A stretch of DNA of 64,000 bases from Pseudomonas fluorescens (GCF_004683905.1 NZ_CP038438.1:6014001-6078000), one strand, 5' to 3'. Positions 49,381 through 59,464 are shown, counted from the stretch's first letter. Notes: generated from the sequence alone by a model not told the origin. Program-made: numbers and translations.

Positions 49381-52287
49381 TTAAAGCGGATTTCCCTGTT
49401 CGCGTAAAAGCCCAGCCAGACGCTCAGCCTCCACCGGGCGACTGATCAGATACCCCTGCACTTCGTCGCAGCGTTCAGCACGTAAAAATTCCAGCTGTTC
49501 TTGCCGCTCGACGCCTTCAGCCACCACTTTCAACGACAGCCCGTGCGCCATGGCAATGATCGCCCGGGTGATCGCGGCATCCTCGCTGCCCTGCCCCAGT
49601 CCGCGAATGAACGCCTGATCGATCTTCACGTAATCCACCGGAATTCGTTTCAGGTAACTCAGCGACGAATAGCCGGTGCCGAAGTCATCGATCGCCAGCT
49701 TCACCCCCAGATCACGCAACTGCTGGAAGGTCGCGATGATGTGTTCGACACTGTCGAGCAACTGGCTCTCGGTGAGTTCCAGTTCGAGGTAGTGCGGCGC
49801 CAGCCCGGTTTCTTCCAGCACCTGGCGCACCAGGCTGACCAGTTTGCCCTGACGCAGTTGATGCACCGACAGGTTCACCGATACCCGAATCGGCTCCAGC
49901 CCCTGACGCTGCCACTCGCACGCCTGCCAGCAGGCCTGGCGCAGTACAAATTCGCCGATCGGCCCGATCAGTCCGGTTTCCTCGGCCAGACCGATGAAGT
50001 CCCCCGGCGGCACCCGGCCCATGCTTGGATGATCCCAACGCACCAGCGCTTCCGCCGCATTCAGGCGCCCGGTTTGCAGGCACAGCTTCGGCTGGTAGAA
50101 CACCTTGAGCTGCTTGTCTTCGATGGCTTTGCGCAGTTGGTTTTCCAGTTGCAGGCGCTCAAGGGTACTGGCCTGCAGGCTGTCGGTGTAGAACTGGAAA
50201 TTGTTGCCGCCCAGATGCTTGGCGTGTTGCATGGCCATGTTCGACTGACTGACCAGCGCAGAGATTTCCCGGGCGTTGTCCGGCAGCATGCTGATGCCCA
50301 TCGAGGCACTGACCACCAGTTCATGCCCTTCGACCGTCAACGGCAGGCGCAGCTTGCTCGACAGCCGCGTGGCGACCCGCGCCAGGCTCGACAGGTTGCC
50401 GTAGGCATCGAACAGCACGGCAAATTCATCACCGGACAGTCGGGCGATGGTGTCGGCCTCCGGCAAGGCGTTGACCAGACGTCGGGCCATTTTTTGCAAC
50501 AGCTGATCCGCCACCTCGTGGCCGAGGCTGTCGTTGAGCAACTTGAAGCGATCGAGATTGATGTGCAGCAGCGCCAGACTGCGGCGCCCGCCCTGACGCA
50601 CGCGCTGATGGGCTTCGTGCAGGCGTTCGCGGAACAGCGAGCGGTTGGCCAGCCCGGTCAGCTCATCGTAATGCGTCAAGAAGCGCATGCGCTCTTCGGA
50701 TTCGCGCCGCGCCGATAGATCGGCGAAGAAGCCGACGATATGGCTGACATTTCCTCGACTGTCGCGCACCGCGTTGAGTTGCAGCCACTGCGGATACAGC
50801 TCGCCGTTCTTGCGGGTTTCCACCAGTTCGCCCTGCCAACTGCCGTGCTGCTCCAGCGCGTGGCGGATCGCGACGTAGTGCCGCCGCGCATCACGACTGC
50901 ATGGCAGTTCGACGACGTTGCGCCCGAGCATGTCTTCGATGTCATAACCGGTGACGCGGCTGAACGCCTGATTGATCGCGATCAGCGCGTAGTTCGGGTC
51001 GAGAATGACGATGCCTTCGCTGGCCGCTTCGAACACCGTGGCCGCCAGTCGCTGCTGTTCTTCGAGGCTTTTGCTCGCGCTGATGTCGCGCCGGGTGCCG
51101 ACCATGCGGATCACCCGCCCACTGTCACTGCGCTCCACGGCGCGACCGCGGTCTTCGATCCACACCCAATGACCGTCGCCGTGACGTACGCGGTATTCGA
51201 TCTGATAGTCCTCGGTGCGCCCTTTCAGGTGTTCGATCAGCGCCTGCTTGAGCCCTGGCACATCCTCCGGGTGCAGGCGTGGCTTGAGGTCGCGCAGGAT
51301 CGCCGTGACGTATTCAGGCGCGAGGCCGAACAACTCCTGAATCTGCGTGTGATGGACTTCGTCGGTCTGCAGGTTCCAGTCCCACAGCCCCAGCTCACTG
51401 GCCTTCAACGCCAGGGCCAGCCGGGCTTCGCTTTTGCTCAGCGCCTGATTGGCCACGTCCAGTTCGCGGCTGCGCTGGGCCACGCGATCTTCCAGCTCAA
51501 TCTGCGCCTCACGCAATTGGCCCTCGGCACAGCGCCGCTGTTCGATCTCCTTGGCCAGCGCCTGATTGAGCTGCTCGCTGCGATTCTGCGCTTGCTGCAG
51601 GTGTTCGATCAGGTGCTGATTCTGAAACCGTCGCAGCAAGCCACGATCAATCAGCCGATTGACCTGCCAGGCGACCACGCTCAGCGAACCGAGCAGAATC
51701 AGCCCGAGCCAGCCCCAACCGCGCGCCTGCTCATCACCGCCCCAGAACAGGTAGCCGATCGCCGGCAGCAGGCACGGCAAGGTAAAGGACAGAAACGCCG
51801 GCAGGCTGACGGCGTAGGCAACGCTGGCCGATAACGTCGCGGCACCGATCAGGCCGAACACCCAGGCTTGCTGCATGAAGTTGTCGGCAGGCACCAGGGC
51901 GATGCCGGCGCCGGCCAGGGTCAGACCGGTCATGGTCGAGCCGAGCAGGAACATGCGAAACCAGATCGGCTGGGCCTGGCGATCCGGGATCGCCGAATCG
52001 AACGCCGCGACCTGAATCACCCGCAGCGCCACCAGCGACAACAACCAGACCAGCCAGATGCTGACCACGAAATAGCGCTGCGGGCTCCAGAGCAAAGCCG
52101 CGCAGACCAGACCATTGAGTAACATGAACATCGTCGGCAGCAGCGAGCCCTGATACAGCAGGCGCGTGCGTTCGACCGCCATTTCGACGGCGTAATGCTT
52201 GCGGATGACCCGGGGTTCCACAGAGGGGCCCGACAGGTCTGAGCTGAGGGTCTTGTGCAATGTTGTTGTTCTTATAAGAGTGAGCAT
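49381..52287 (-). CDS. Membrane PAS-GGDEF-EAL protein (cyclic-di-GMP signalling)
   Basis: 968 residues. Several membrane helices (about 40-200) form an N-terminal sensor. A coiled coil (about 205-285) leads to two PAS/PAC domains (about 285-410 and 415-530). A GGDEF domain follows (HYDELTGLANRSLF near 535), with the signature changed to SGDEF near 615. The EAL domain (about 710-960) is intact: EALVRW, VNLS, ELTES, DDFGTGYSSLSYLKR, KID, AEGVE. It is most likely a phosphodiesterase of c-di-GMP whose GGDEF part may be regulatory or weakly active. ATG 52287 is chosen because the N-terminal helices follow; upstream ATG 52311 is possible. No clear ribosome site. Confidence 0.9.
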   Translation of the reverse strand: MLTLIRTTTLHKTLSSDLSGPSVEPRVIRKHYAVEMAVERTRLLYQGSLLPTMFMLLNGLVCAALLWSPQRYFVVSIWLVWLLSLVALRVIQVAAFDSAIPDRQAQPIWFRMFLLGSTMTGLTLAGAGIALVPADNFMQQAWVFGLIGAATLSASVAYAVSLPAFLSFTLPCLLPAIGYLFWGGDEQARGWGWLGLILLGSLSVVAWQVNRLIDRGLLRRFQNQHLIEHLQQAQNRSEQLNQALAKEIEQRRCAEGQLREAQIELEDRVAQRSRELDVANQALSKSEARLALALKASELGLWDWNLQTDEVHHTQIQELFGLAPEYVTAILRDLKPRLHPEDVPGLKQALIEHLKGRTEDYQIEYRVRHGDGHWVWIEDRGRAVERSDSGRVIRMVGTRRDISASKSLEEQQRLAATVFEAASEGIVILDPNYALIAINQAFSRVTGYDIEDMLGRNVVELPCSRDARRHYVAIRHALEQHGSWQGELVETRKNGELYPQWLQLNAVRDSRGNVSHIVGFFADLSARRESEERMRFLTHYDELTGLANRSLFRERLHEAHQRVRQGGRRSLALLHINLDRFKLLNDSLGHEVADQLLQKMARRLVNALPEADTIARLSGDEFAVLFDAYGNLSSLARVATRLSSKLRLPLTVEGHELVVSASMGISMLPDNAREISALVSQSNMAMQHAKHLGGNNFQFYTDSLQASTLERLQLENQLRKAIEDKQLKVFYQPKLCLQTGRLNAAEALVRWDHPSMGRVPPGDFIGLAEETGLIGPIGEFVLRQACWQACEWQRQGLEPIRVSVNLSVHQLRQGKLVSLVRQVLEETGLAPHYLELELTESQLLDSVEHIIATFQQLRDLGVKLAIDDFGTGYSSLSYLKRIPVDYVKIDQAFIRGLGQGSEDAAITRAIIAMAHGLSLKVVAEGVERQEQLEFLRAERCDEVQGYLISRPVEAERLAGLLREQGNPL

Positions 52288-52512
52288 GGGCCCGAAACGT
52301 GGACGGAGCATACACAAGCCAACCCCGTTGCCAAACTGCTCCAGATCATAATTTGCCGGAAACTTTCCGCCGTCCGATCACCGGCAAAACCCGCAGAGTG
52401 AGGCGGGCCGAAGCCTGTAGCCAGTGACCGACCGGTCGTCATCGGCGGCACTTTCATCGGCTAATGCAAAGCTCGGTTTGCCCGGGCCTGCGGCGCACCC
52501 TAGAATGCCCCG

Positions 52513-54696
52513 ATGCGCGATGATCTCTCCCTTCTGCTGAACTCCCTCAACGATGCCCAACGCCAGGCCGTAGCAGCCCCCGTTGGCCGTCAGTTGGTCC
52601 TGGCCGGTGCCGGTTCCGGTAAAACCCGAGTGCTGGTGCACCGTATCGCCTGGTTGATCCAGGTCGAAAACGCCTCGCCCCACTCCATTCTGTCGGTGAC
52701 CTTCACCAACAAGGCCGCTGCCGAGATGCGTCATCGCATCGAGCAGTTGCTGGGTATCAACCCGGCCGGGATGTGGGTCGGCACCTTCCACGGCCTGGCG
52801 CACCGCTTGCTGCGGGCGCACTGGCAGGAAGCCGGGTTGAGCCAGACGTTCCAGATTCTCGACAGCGACGACCAGCAGCGGCTGGTCAAGCGGGTGATCC
52901 GCGAGCTGGGGCTGGACGAACAACGCTGGCCGGCCCGTCAGGCCCAGTGGTTCATCAACGGGCAGAAAGACGAAGGTCTGCGTCCGCAACACATTCAGGC
53001 CAGCGGCGACTTGTACCTGGCGACCATGCGCGGCATTTACGAAGCTTACGAGGCGGCCTGCCAGCGCGCCGGCGTCATCGACTTCTCCGAACTGCTGCTG
53101 CGCGCCCTCGACCTGTGGCGCGATCACCCGGGCCTGCTGGCGCACTATCAGAAGCGCTTCCGTCATATCCTCGTCGACGAGTTCCAGGACACCAACGCCG
53201 TGCAGTACGCCTGGTTGCGCCTACTGGGCAAGGGCGGCGACAGCCTGATGGTGGTCGGCGACGACGACCAGTCGATCTACGGCTGGCGCGGGGCGAAAAT
53301 CGAGAACATTCATCAGTACTCCTCCGACTTCCCGGATTCGGTGACCATTCGTCTGGAGCAGAACTACCGCTCCACCGCCGGCATCCTCAAGGCGGCCAAC
53401 GCCCTGATCGCGAACAACACCGGGCGCCTCGGCAAAGAGCTGTGGACCGACGGTGGCGACGGTGAAGCGATTAACCTGTACGCCGCGTTCAACGAACACG
53501 ACGAAGCACGCTACGTTGTCGAAACCATCGAAAGCGCGCTGAAAACCGGCTTGGCCCGTAGCGATATCGCAATTCTCTACCGCTCCAATGCCCAATCGCG
53601 CGTTCTCGAAGAAGCCTTGCTGCGCGAACGCATTCCGTACCGCATCTATGGTGGCCAGCGCTTCTTCGAACGCGCGGAAATCAAGAACGCCATGGCCTAC
53701 CTGCGTTTACTTGAAGGCCGTGGCAACGACGCCGCACTGGAGCGGGTGATCAACGTCCCGGCCCGCGGCATTGGCGAAAAAACCGTCGAAGCGATCCGCG
53801 ACCATGCACGTCACAGCGATGTGTCGATGTGGGAAGCGATGCGCCAACTGGTCGCCAATAAAGGCCTGACCGGTCGTGCTGCCGGCGCCTTGGGTGCGTT
53901 TATCGAGCTGATCGAGAACCTTGCCGCCAAGTGCATGGAGATGCCGCTGCATCTGATGACCCAGACCGTCATTGAGCAATCGGGGCTGATCGCCTATCAC
54001 GAAGCGGAAAAAGGCGAGAAAGGCCAGGCCCGGGTGGAAAACCTTGAGGAACTGGTCAGCGCCGCGCGCAACTTCGAAAACACCGAAGATGACGAAGAGC
54101 TGACGCCACTGGCGGCGTTCCTCGGCCACGCGTCGCTGGAAGCCGGCGACACTCAAGCCGACGAGCACGAAGACAGCATTCAGCTGATGACCCTGCACAG
54201 CGCCAAAGGCCTGGAATTCCCTTACGTGTTCCTGGTGGGCATGGAAGAAGGCCTGTTCCCGCACAAGATGAGCCTGGAAGAACCGGGTCGTCTGGAAGAA
54301 GAGCGCCGCCTGGCCTATGTGGGCATCACCCGTGCCATGCAGAATCTGGTGATGACCTATGCTGAAACCCGACGCCTGTACGGCAGTGAAACCTACAACA
54401 AGGTCTCGCGTTTCGTCCGTGAAGTGCCGAAGGGGCTGATTCAGGAAGTGCGCCTGTCGAACAGTGTCAGCCGACCATTCGGCGGCAACCAGTCGATGAG
54501 CGGCAGCAACCTGTTCAGCGGTAGCGAGATCCCGGAAACCGGCTTCAGCCTCGGTCAGGCCGTGCGCCATTCGATCTTCGGCGACGGCGTGATCCTCAAC
54601 TTCGAAGGTTCCGGCGCGCAGGCGCGGGTGCAGGTGAACTTCAGCGAAGGCAGCAAGTGGCTGATGCTGGGGTACGCGAAGCTGGAAGCCATTTAA
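52513..54696 (+). CDS. uvrD: DNA helicase II UvrD
   Basis: Superfamily 1A 3'-5' helicase of 727 residues for nucleotide-excision and mismatch repair. Motif I is GAGSGKTRVL (32-41), motif II VDEFQDTN near 220, motif III GDDDQSIYGWRG, motif IV QNYRS, motif V LMTLHSAKGLEFPYVFLVGM and motif VI RLAYVGITRAMQ. The C-terminus (VRHSIFGDGVILNFEGSG to LMLGYAKLEAI) is the UvrD tail that binds RNA polymerase in E. coli. No CTGT-N8-ACAG LexA box was noticed in the 225 bp upstream. The ribosome site before ATG 52513 is weak. Confidence 0.96.
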   Translation: MRDDLSLLLNSLNDAQRQAVAAPVGRQLVLAGAGSGKTRVLVHRIAWLIQVENASPHSILSVTFTNKAAAEMRHRIEQLLGINPAGMWVGTFHGLAHRLLRAHWQEAGLSQTFQILDSDDQQRLVKRVIRELGLDEQRWPARQAQWFINGQKDEGLRPQHIQASGDLYLATMRGIYEAYEAACQRAGVIDFSELLLRALDLWRDHPGLLAHYQKRFRHILVDEFQDTNAVQYAWLRLLGKGGDSLMVVGDDDQSIYGWRGAKIENIHQYSSDFPDSVTIRLEQNYRSTAGILKAANALIANNTGRLGKELWTDGGDGEAINLYAAFNEHDEARYVVETIESALKTGLARSDIAILYRSNAQSRVLEEALLRERIPYRIYGGQRFFERAEIKNAMAYLRLLEGRGNDAALERVINVPARGIGEKTVEAIRDHARHSDVSMWEAMRQLVANKGLTGRAAGALGAFIELIENLAAKCMEMPLHLMTQTVIEQSGLIAYHEAEKGEKGQARVENLEELVSAARNFENTEDDEELTPLAAFLGHASLEAGDTQADEHEDSIQLMTLHSAKGLEFPYVFLVGMEEGLFPHKMSLEEPGRLEEERRLAYVGITRAMQNLVMTYAETRRLYGSETYNKVSRFVREVPKGLIQEVRLSNSVSRPFGGNQSMSGSNLFSGSEIPETGFSLGQAVRHSIFGDGVILNFEGSGAQARVQVNFSEGSKWLMLGYAKLEAI

Positions 54697-54715
54697 CGCC
54701 TTGCTCGATTGCTTC

Positions 54716-54805
54716 TGTAGGAGTGAGCCTGCTCGCGATAGCGATTTATCATTCAATATATTTATTGTCTGACACGCCCTCATCGCGAGCAGGCTCACTC
54801 CTACA
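54716..54805. repeat. REP-type inverted pair, variant A'
   Basis: Arms TGTAGGAGTGAGCCTGCTCG and inverse, same as 16135. It follows uvrD. Confidence 0.92.
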
Positions 54806-54840
54806 AGGCTTTGTGTCGGCTCATCTTTAAGGATATTTCC

Positions 54841-55281
54841 ATGGGCTCAGGCTTCTTTTCTTCCTGGACATTCTGGGCCTTGCTCTCGGCGACTTTCGCC
54901 GCGCTGACGGCGATCTTCGCCAAGATCGGCATCGAAAACGTCAATTCCGACTTCGCTACCCTGCTGCGCACCATCGTGGTCCTCGTCAGCCTGGCCTTGA
55001 TTTTGTACGCAACGGGCCAATATCAGTCACTGGGATCAATTTCCGCCAAGAGCTATCTGTTCCTGCTGTTGTCCGGTCTGGGTACCGGCGCATCGTGGCT
55101 GTGCTACTTCCGCGCGCTGAAAGTCGGCCCAGCCTCGCTGGTCGCGCCAGTGGACAAGCTCAGCGTGGTACTGGTGGCGGTGCTCGGCGTGATCCTGCTG
55201 GGCGAGAAACTCGACCTGCGCCAATGGGGCGGCATCGGCCTGATCACCGCCGGTGTGGTAATGCTGGCGTTGCGTCGATAA
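54841..55281 (+). CDS. EamA-family small membrane transporter
   Basis: 146-residue, half-size EamA/DMT protein with about five membrane helices. FWALLSATFAALTAIFAKIG is helix 1; GLGTGASWLCYFRALKVGPA and SLVAPVDKLSVVLVAVLGVI are the family motif; it ends GLITAGVVMLALRR. Such half-length proteins work as dimers. Substrate unknown. AAGGA eight bases before ATG 54841 is a clear ribosome site. Confidence 0.9.
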   Translation: MGSGFFSSWTFWALLSATFAALTAIFAKIGIENVNSDFATLLRTIVVLVSLALILYATGQYQSLGSISAKSYLFLLLSGLGTGASWLCYFRALKVGPASLVAPVDKLSVVLVAVLGVILLGEKLDLRQWGGIGLITAGVVMLALRR

Positions 55282-55457
55282 GCAGGTTTCCCGCTGAACC
55301 TATCCCATTTTCCTACAGACAAAAGTACATGGCCTTATTGCTTCGATGGAGCTGAACCTAAGCTGTCAGGCAAAAGCCCGAAACACTCTCTCGCTAGCCA
55401 GTAACACTTCAGCTGTGCAACATGGCGCGCGTGTCTCCACAAACGGGAATTCCCTTT

Positions 55458-56333
55458 ATGAAACGTTTTCTTAGCATCGCCATGGCGTTGTGCATCGGCC
55501 TGACGATGAGCCTCGACGCCAACGCCAAGCGCTTTGGTGGTGGCAAAAGCGCCGGCGCTGCGCCGACGCACCAGACCAGCCAGATGGCTCCTTCTTCCCC
55601 AGGCATGGGCGGCGCAGCAGCGACCGCTGGTGCAGCCGGCGCTGCCGGTGCCGCGGCCAAGGCTGGCGGCGCGTCTAAATGGCTCGGCCCTCTGGCCGGT
55701 ATCGCCGCCGGTGGCCTGCTCGCGTCCATGTTCATGGGCGGCGGCTTCCAGGGCATGCAGATCTTCGACATCCTGATCATGGCCGTGATCGCGTTCGTGA
55801 TCTTCCGCTTCATCGCTGCGCGTCGACGCAAGCAGCAGGAGCACCTGGCTCCGGCCGGCGCGCCGATGCAGCGTGAAGTGTTCGAGCAGAAGCCTGCCGC
55901 CATGGGTTCGATCTTCGGTGGTTCGGCCGCGCCGGTTGCCGCTCGTCCGGTGATCAACGCACCGGCCTGGTTCAACGAGCAGAACTTCCTTGCCGCTGCG
56001 CGCAGCCACTTCCAGTCGCTGCAGCAGCACTGGGACGCCAACGAAATGGACAAGATTGCTGAGTTCGTGACCCCGCAAATGCTCGACTTCCTCAAGCGTG
56101 AGCGTGCGGACCTGGGCGACGGCTTCCAGTCGACCTACATCGACAACTTGCAGGTACAGCTGGACGGCGTGGATGATCGTGCCGACAAGACCATCGCCAC
56201 CCTGACCTTCAGCGGTGTGTCGAAGACCTCGCGTTTCGACCAGGGCGAAGTGTTCAGCGAAAGCTGGAACATGGAACGTCCACAGGGCGAAAACCAGCCT
56301 TGGCTGGTGGCCGGTATCCGCCAGAACGGCTGA
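55458..56333 (+). CDS. Tim44-domain membrane protein
   Basis: 291 residues. Signal peptide (MKRFLSIAMALCIGLTMSLD then ANA), a low-complexity Ala/Gly stretch (about 45-75), two hydrophobic segments (about 76-95 and 102-117) with GIAAGGLLASMFMGGGFQGM, and a C-terminal Tim44/MBA1-like domain (about 170-288; FLAAARSHFQSLQQHWDANE). Bacterial members are membrane-associated with unknown function. ATG 55458 is preceded by the GGGAATTCCC palindrome. A strong symmetric terminator follows 28 bases after the stop. Confidence 0.88.
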   Translation: MKRFLSIAMALCIGLTMSLDANAKRFGGGKSAGAAPTHQTSQMAPSSPGMGGAAATAGAAGAAGAAAKAGGASKWLGPLAGIAAGGLLASMFMGGGFQGMQIFDILIMAVIAFVIFRFIAARRRKQQEHLAPAGAPMQREVFEQKPAAMGSIFGGSAAPVAARPVINAPAWFNEQNFLAAARSHFQSLQQHWDANEMDKIAEFVTPQMLDFLKRERADLGDGFQSTYIDNLQVQLDGVDDRADKTIATLTFSGVSKTSRFDQGEVFSESWNMERPQGENQPWLVAGIRQNG

Positions 56334-56361
56334 TCCCCTGCGCGTTACGCATGTGGTAATA

Positions 56362-56387
56362 AAAACCCCGGCCTCGGCCGGGGTTTT
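56362..56387. terminator. Symmetric intrinsic terminator
   Basis: AAAACCCCGGCC-TC-GGCCGGGGTTTT, twelve perfect pairs, T-rich in both directions. Confidence 0.93.
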
Positions 56388-56470
56388 CTATTTCGCAGTT
56401 GCATCTATAGCGAGCTACTGTATAAACCGGCCCATATAAACCGCGCCATTCAAGCAAGAGGATCCCGGAC

Positions 56471-56878
56471 GTGGAAGAAATCATCGAACAACTGCGCGAA
56501 GCCAACGAACCCGTACCGGTTCCCCTGGAGTTGCCCGACGAAGACCAATTGGTGGAAATCGAAGAAGAACTCTTCATCAACATCCCGTTCGTCTTCAAAG
56601 AGTTTCTGCTGACCGTCAGCGACGTGGTGTACGGCAGCCTCGAGCCGGTGACCGTCACCGACCCGCAATCACACACTTACCTGCCGGATGTCGCGGCCAA
56701 CGCCTGGGATGCTGGCGTACCGCGCGACCTGATCCCGATCTGCCAGGACGGCGACAACTACTACTGCGTCGAAGAAGACGGCACCGTGGTGCTGTGGTCC
56801 GGCGAAGAAGAGCTGATCACCGAAGAGTCCTGGGAATCGGTGTGGCATTGGGCGCGGGATGTCTGGCTGGAGAGCTGA
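56471..56878 (+). CDS. SMI1/KNR4-family protein
   Basis: Acidic soluble protein of 135 residues with the SMI1_KNR4 fold. LPDEDQLVEIEEELFINIPF begins the family helix-strand motif; DLIPICQDGDNYYCVEEDGT and VVLWSGEEELITEESWES follow. In other bacteria this family often supplies immunity to polymorphic toxins, but solitary housekeeping members are common in Pseudomonas and no toxin gene is next to it. Start is GTG 56471; no ATG is available. It converges on the antiporter gene with 21 bp between stops. Confidence 0.85.
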   Translation: MEEIIEQLREANEPVPVPLELPDEDQLVEIEEELFINIPFVFKEFLLTVSDVVYGSLEPVTVTDPQSHTYLPDVAANAWDAGVPRDLIPICQDGDNYYCVEEDGTVVLWSGEEELITEESWESVWHWARDVWLES

Positions 56879-56899
56879 TTAGCCGGATGCCCGGGCCGG

Positions 56900-58663
56900 T
56901 CAGTGCCCCGACGACTCCTTGTGGTTGTCGAGGGTTTCCAGCAGGGCCACCTGCATCCGCGTGTGCACGCGGATGAACCAGCGCCAGAGCAGCGCCGCCA
57001 CGGCGGCCGCGACCACGGCGACCAGCACCAGCAACTTGTTGGTCGGCAGGATACTGGCCGACAAGGCTGCCAACAGCAGGAAGATCACCAGCAGCGAGAG
57101 GATCGGGATCACTTCGGAGATCACCCGACGTACTCGCTGCGTGTGCCGCCCGGCCATCTCCGGCTTCACGCCCATCTCCGCCAGCAGCATCGACAGCGCC
57201 TTGAGCTTGCGATACGCCGCAATCAGGAACGGCAGCGACAGCAGCAGTGCCCCGCCCCAGATCAACGCCTTCTGCCAGCTCGGATCAGCGATCCAGTCCT
57301 GCATCCACACCGACAACCGTCCGGCGAAGAACGCGCCGCTGAAGAAGATCGCGATCACCAGCGCCAGATTGACCCCGACCTGCAACAGGATCCGCCGGAT
57401 CATCGCCGCCAGCATCGCGCCCTCGCCTTGCGGTTGAATGCTGCGCAGCCATTCGCCATACATGCCGAACACCCGGCCCAGACGCTTGGGCACTGCCGCC
57501 GAGAGCTTGATCGACAGCGGATCGGCCGCACGGATCAGATACGGCGTCAGCAGCGTGGTGATCACCGACACCGCCACCGCGACGGGATACAGAAAGTTGC
57601 TGGTGACCTGCAGCGTCATCCCGAGCGCGGCGATGATGAAGGAAAATTCGCCAATCTGTGACAGCCCCATCCCCACACGCAGTGAGGTGCGTCCGTCATT
57701 GCCGGCGATAAACGCCCCGAGGCCGCAGGACAACATCTTGCCGAGCACCACCGCCACGGTAATGACTGCAATCGGCCACGCGTATTGCAGCAGGATCATA
57801 GGATCGAGCATCAGGCCGATGGCGACGAAGAAGATTGCACTGAACAGGTCGCGAACCGGCTCGATCAGCCGTTCGATCTTCAGCAACTGCCGCGACTCGG
57901 CCATGATCGCGCCGATCAGGAAGGCGCCGAGCACCATGCTGTATTCGAGCTTGACCACCAGCAGGCAGAAGCCGAAACACAAGCCCAGCACGGTAATCAG
58001 CAGCATCTCGTTGCTTTCGAATTTGGCGACATACGCCAGCAGACGCGGTACCAGCAAAATGCCGACCACCAGCGCGACGATCATGAACAGCGACAGTTTG
58101 CCGACCGTGGAGAACACTTCGCCGGAGCTGACCGTGCCGCTGACCGCGATGCTCGACAGCAAGGCGATGATGCCAATGCCGAGGATGTCCTCGACGATCA
58201 GTACGCCGAAGATCAGCTGCGCAAAGCGCTCGTTTTTCATCTTCAGGTCGTTGAGCGCCTTGACGATGATGGTGGTTGAGGAGATGGCGAGGATCGCGCC
58301 GAGGAACAGCGAGTCCATGGTGTTCCAGTCGAACCAGCGGCCGATTTCGTAGCCGATCCAGATCATCAGGACGATTTCAAGGAACGCTGCGATAAACGCC
58401 GTGGCCCCGACCTTGAACAACTTGCGCAGACTGAATTCCAGCCCGAGGCAGAACATCAGGAAGATCACCCCCAGCTCGGCGAGGGTCTTGATGGTTTCTT
58501 CGTCGTGGATCAGGCCGAACGGCGGTGTGTGCGGGCCGATGATGAAACCGGCGACGATGTAACCGAGCACCACCGGCTGCTTGAAGCGGTGAAACAGCAC
58601 GGTGACCACACCTGCGACCAACATGATCACTGCCAGGTCCTGAATAAAGCTGATGGCATGCAT
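56900..58663 (-). CDS. CPA2-family cation:proton antiporter
   Basis: Inner-membrane antiporter of 587 residues with some 12-13 helices in the N-terminal 390, related to KefB/YbaL. It opens with VIMLVAGVVTVLFHRFKQPV then VLGYIVAGFIIGPHTPPFG. VEDILGIGIIALLSS carries the conserved acidic residue, and GLSQIGEFSFIIAALGM is near 335. No TrkA-N nucleotide-binding domain follows; the C-terminal 200 residues contain extra membrane segments and a charged tail. It probably moves K+ or Na+ against H+. AAGGAG precedes ATG 58663. Confidence 0.9.
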   Translation of the reverse strand: MHAISFIQDLAVIMLVAGVVTVLFHRFKQPVVLGYIVAGFIIGPHTPPFGLIHDEETIKTLAELGVIFLMFCLGLEFSLRKLFKVGATAFIAAFLEIVLMIWIGYEIGRWFDWNTMDSLFLGAILAISSTTIIVKALNDLKMKNERFAQLIFGVLIVEDILGIGIIALLSSIAVSGTVSSGEVFSTVGKLSLFMIVALVVGILLVPRLLAYVAKFESNEMLLITVLGLCFGFCLLVVKLEYSMVLGAFLIGAIMAESRQLLKIERLIEPVRDLFSAIFFVAIGLMLDPMILLQYAWPIAVITVAVVLGKMLSCGLGAFIAGNDGRTSLRVGMGLSQIGEFSFIIAALGMTLQVTSNFLYPVAVAVSVITTLLTPYLIRAADPLSIKLSAAVPKRLGRVFGMYGEWLRSIQPQGEGAMLAAMIRRILLQVGVNLALVIAIFFSGAFFAGRLSVWMQDWIADPSWQKALIWGGALLLSLPFLIAAYRKLKALSMLLAEMGVKPEMAGRHTQRVRRVISEVIPILSLLVIFLLLAALSASILPTNKLLVLVAVVAAAVAALLWRWFIRVHTRMQVALLETLDNHKESSGH

Positions 58664-58945
58664 GGTGTGGGCTCCTTGTATGACGTGACCCGCCGTCAGA
58701 CTTCAGAAAGGTCTGAGCGAGCTGGGTAAAAATCCGCTTTTCGTGTAGGAATTGCCCTTGGGCAGGGCCTTTTGCAGGTTAACACCGCGACTTCCGGCTG
58801 GAAGGCGGTGCAATATAAGGAAACAGATCGGTCGCGGCGTGACGGCAGCCAGTCGTCTGGCGTCCCGATAACGGTGCTTTTGAAAAAACCACCAGGCACC
58901 CGCAGAGGTGCGTCCAGCCATCCAGCCTTGATCCGTGAGAACGTT

Positions 58946-59428
58946 ATGGAACCCGGAAACGCCCAACTGTCGATGACGGTATTGATGACCCCCGACATGG
59001 CCAACTTCTCTGGCAATGTCCACGGCGGTACCCTGCTCAAATACCTCGACGAAGTGGCCTACGCCTGTGCGAGCCGCTATGCCGGCCGCTACGTGGTAAC
59101 GCTGTCAGTGGATCAGGTGATTTTCCGCGAGCCGATCCATGTCGGCGAACTGGTGACCTTCCTCGCGTCGGTCAACTACACCGGCAACACCTCGATGGAA
59201 GTCGGCATCAAAGTGGTGACCGAAAACATCCGCGAGCGCTCGGTGCGCCACACCAACAGCTGCTTCTTCACCATGGTTGCGGTGGATGACCAGCGCAAAC
59301 CGGCCCCCGTGCCGCCGCTGCAACCGCAAAACAGCGAAGACAAGCGCCGCTACATGCAGGCGCAGCAGCGTCGGCAAATTCGCCAGGAGCTGGAAAAGCG
59401 TTATCAGGAGATCAAGGGCGACGCCTGA
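58946..59428 (+). CDS. Acyl-CoA thioesterase (hotdog)
   Basis: 160 residues. NFSGNVHGGTLLKYLDEVAY (about 20-39) is the hotdog helix with the catalytic Asp. VDQVIFREPIHVGELV and FTMVAVDD complete the fold. The last 35 residues are a charged helix (DKRRYMQAQQRRQIRQELEK). It is related to BACH/YbgC-type long-chain acyl-CoA thioesterases and is distinct from the YciA-like gene at 7078. ATG 58946 follows GTGAGAAC; the open frame upstream to 58772 is not family-like. Confidence 0.9.
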   Translation: MEPGNAQLSMTVLMTPDMANFSGNVHGGTLLKYLDEVAYACASRYAGRYVVTLSVDQVIFREPIHVGELVTFLASVNYTGNTSMEVGIKVVTENIRERSVRHTNSCFFTMVAVDDQRKPAPVPPLQPQNSEDKRRYMQAQQRRQIRQELEKRYQEIKGDA

Positions 59429-59464
59429 TCAGCCCTTTGGAATGATGTCGCTTTACAGATCGCC

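Noticed and set aside
52288..52512. LexA box before uvrD
   Set aside because: No CTGT-N8-ACAG match was seen in the upstream region.
56471..56878. SMI1/KNR4 protein as immunity protein for the giant proteins
   Set aside because: It lies more than 20 kb away among unrelated genes, with no toxin gene beside it.
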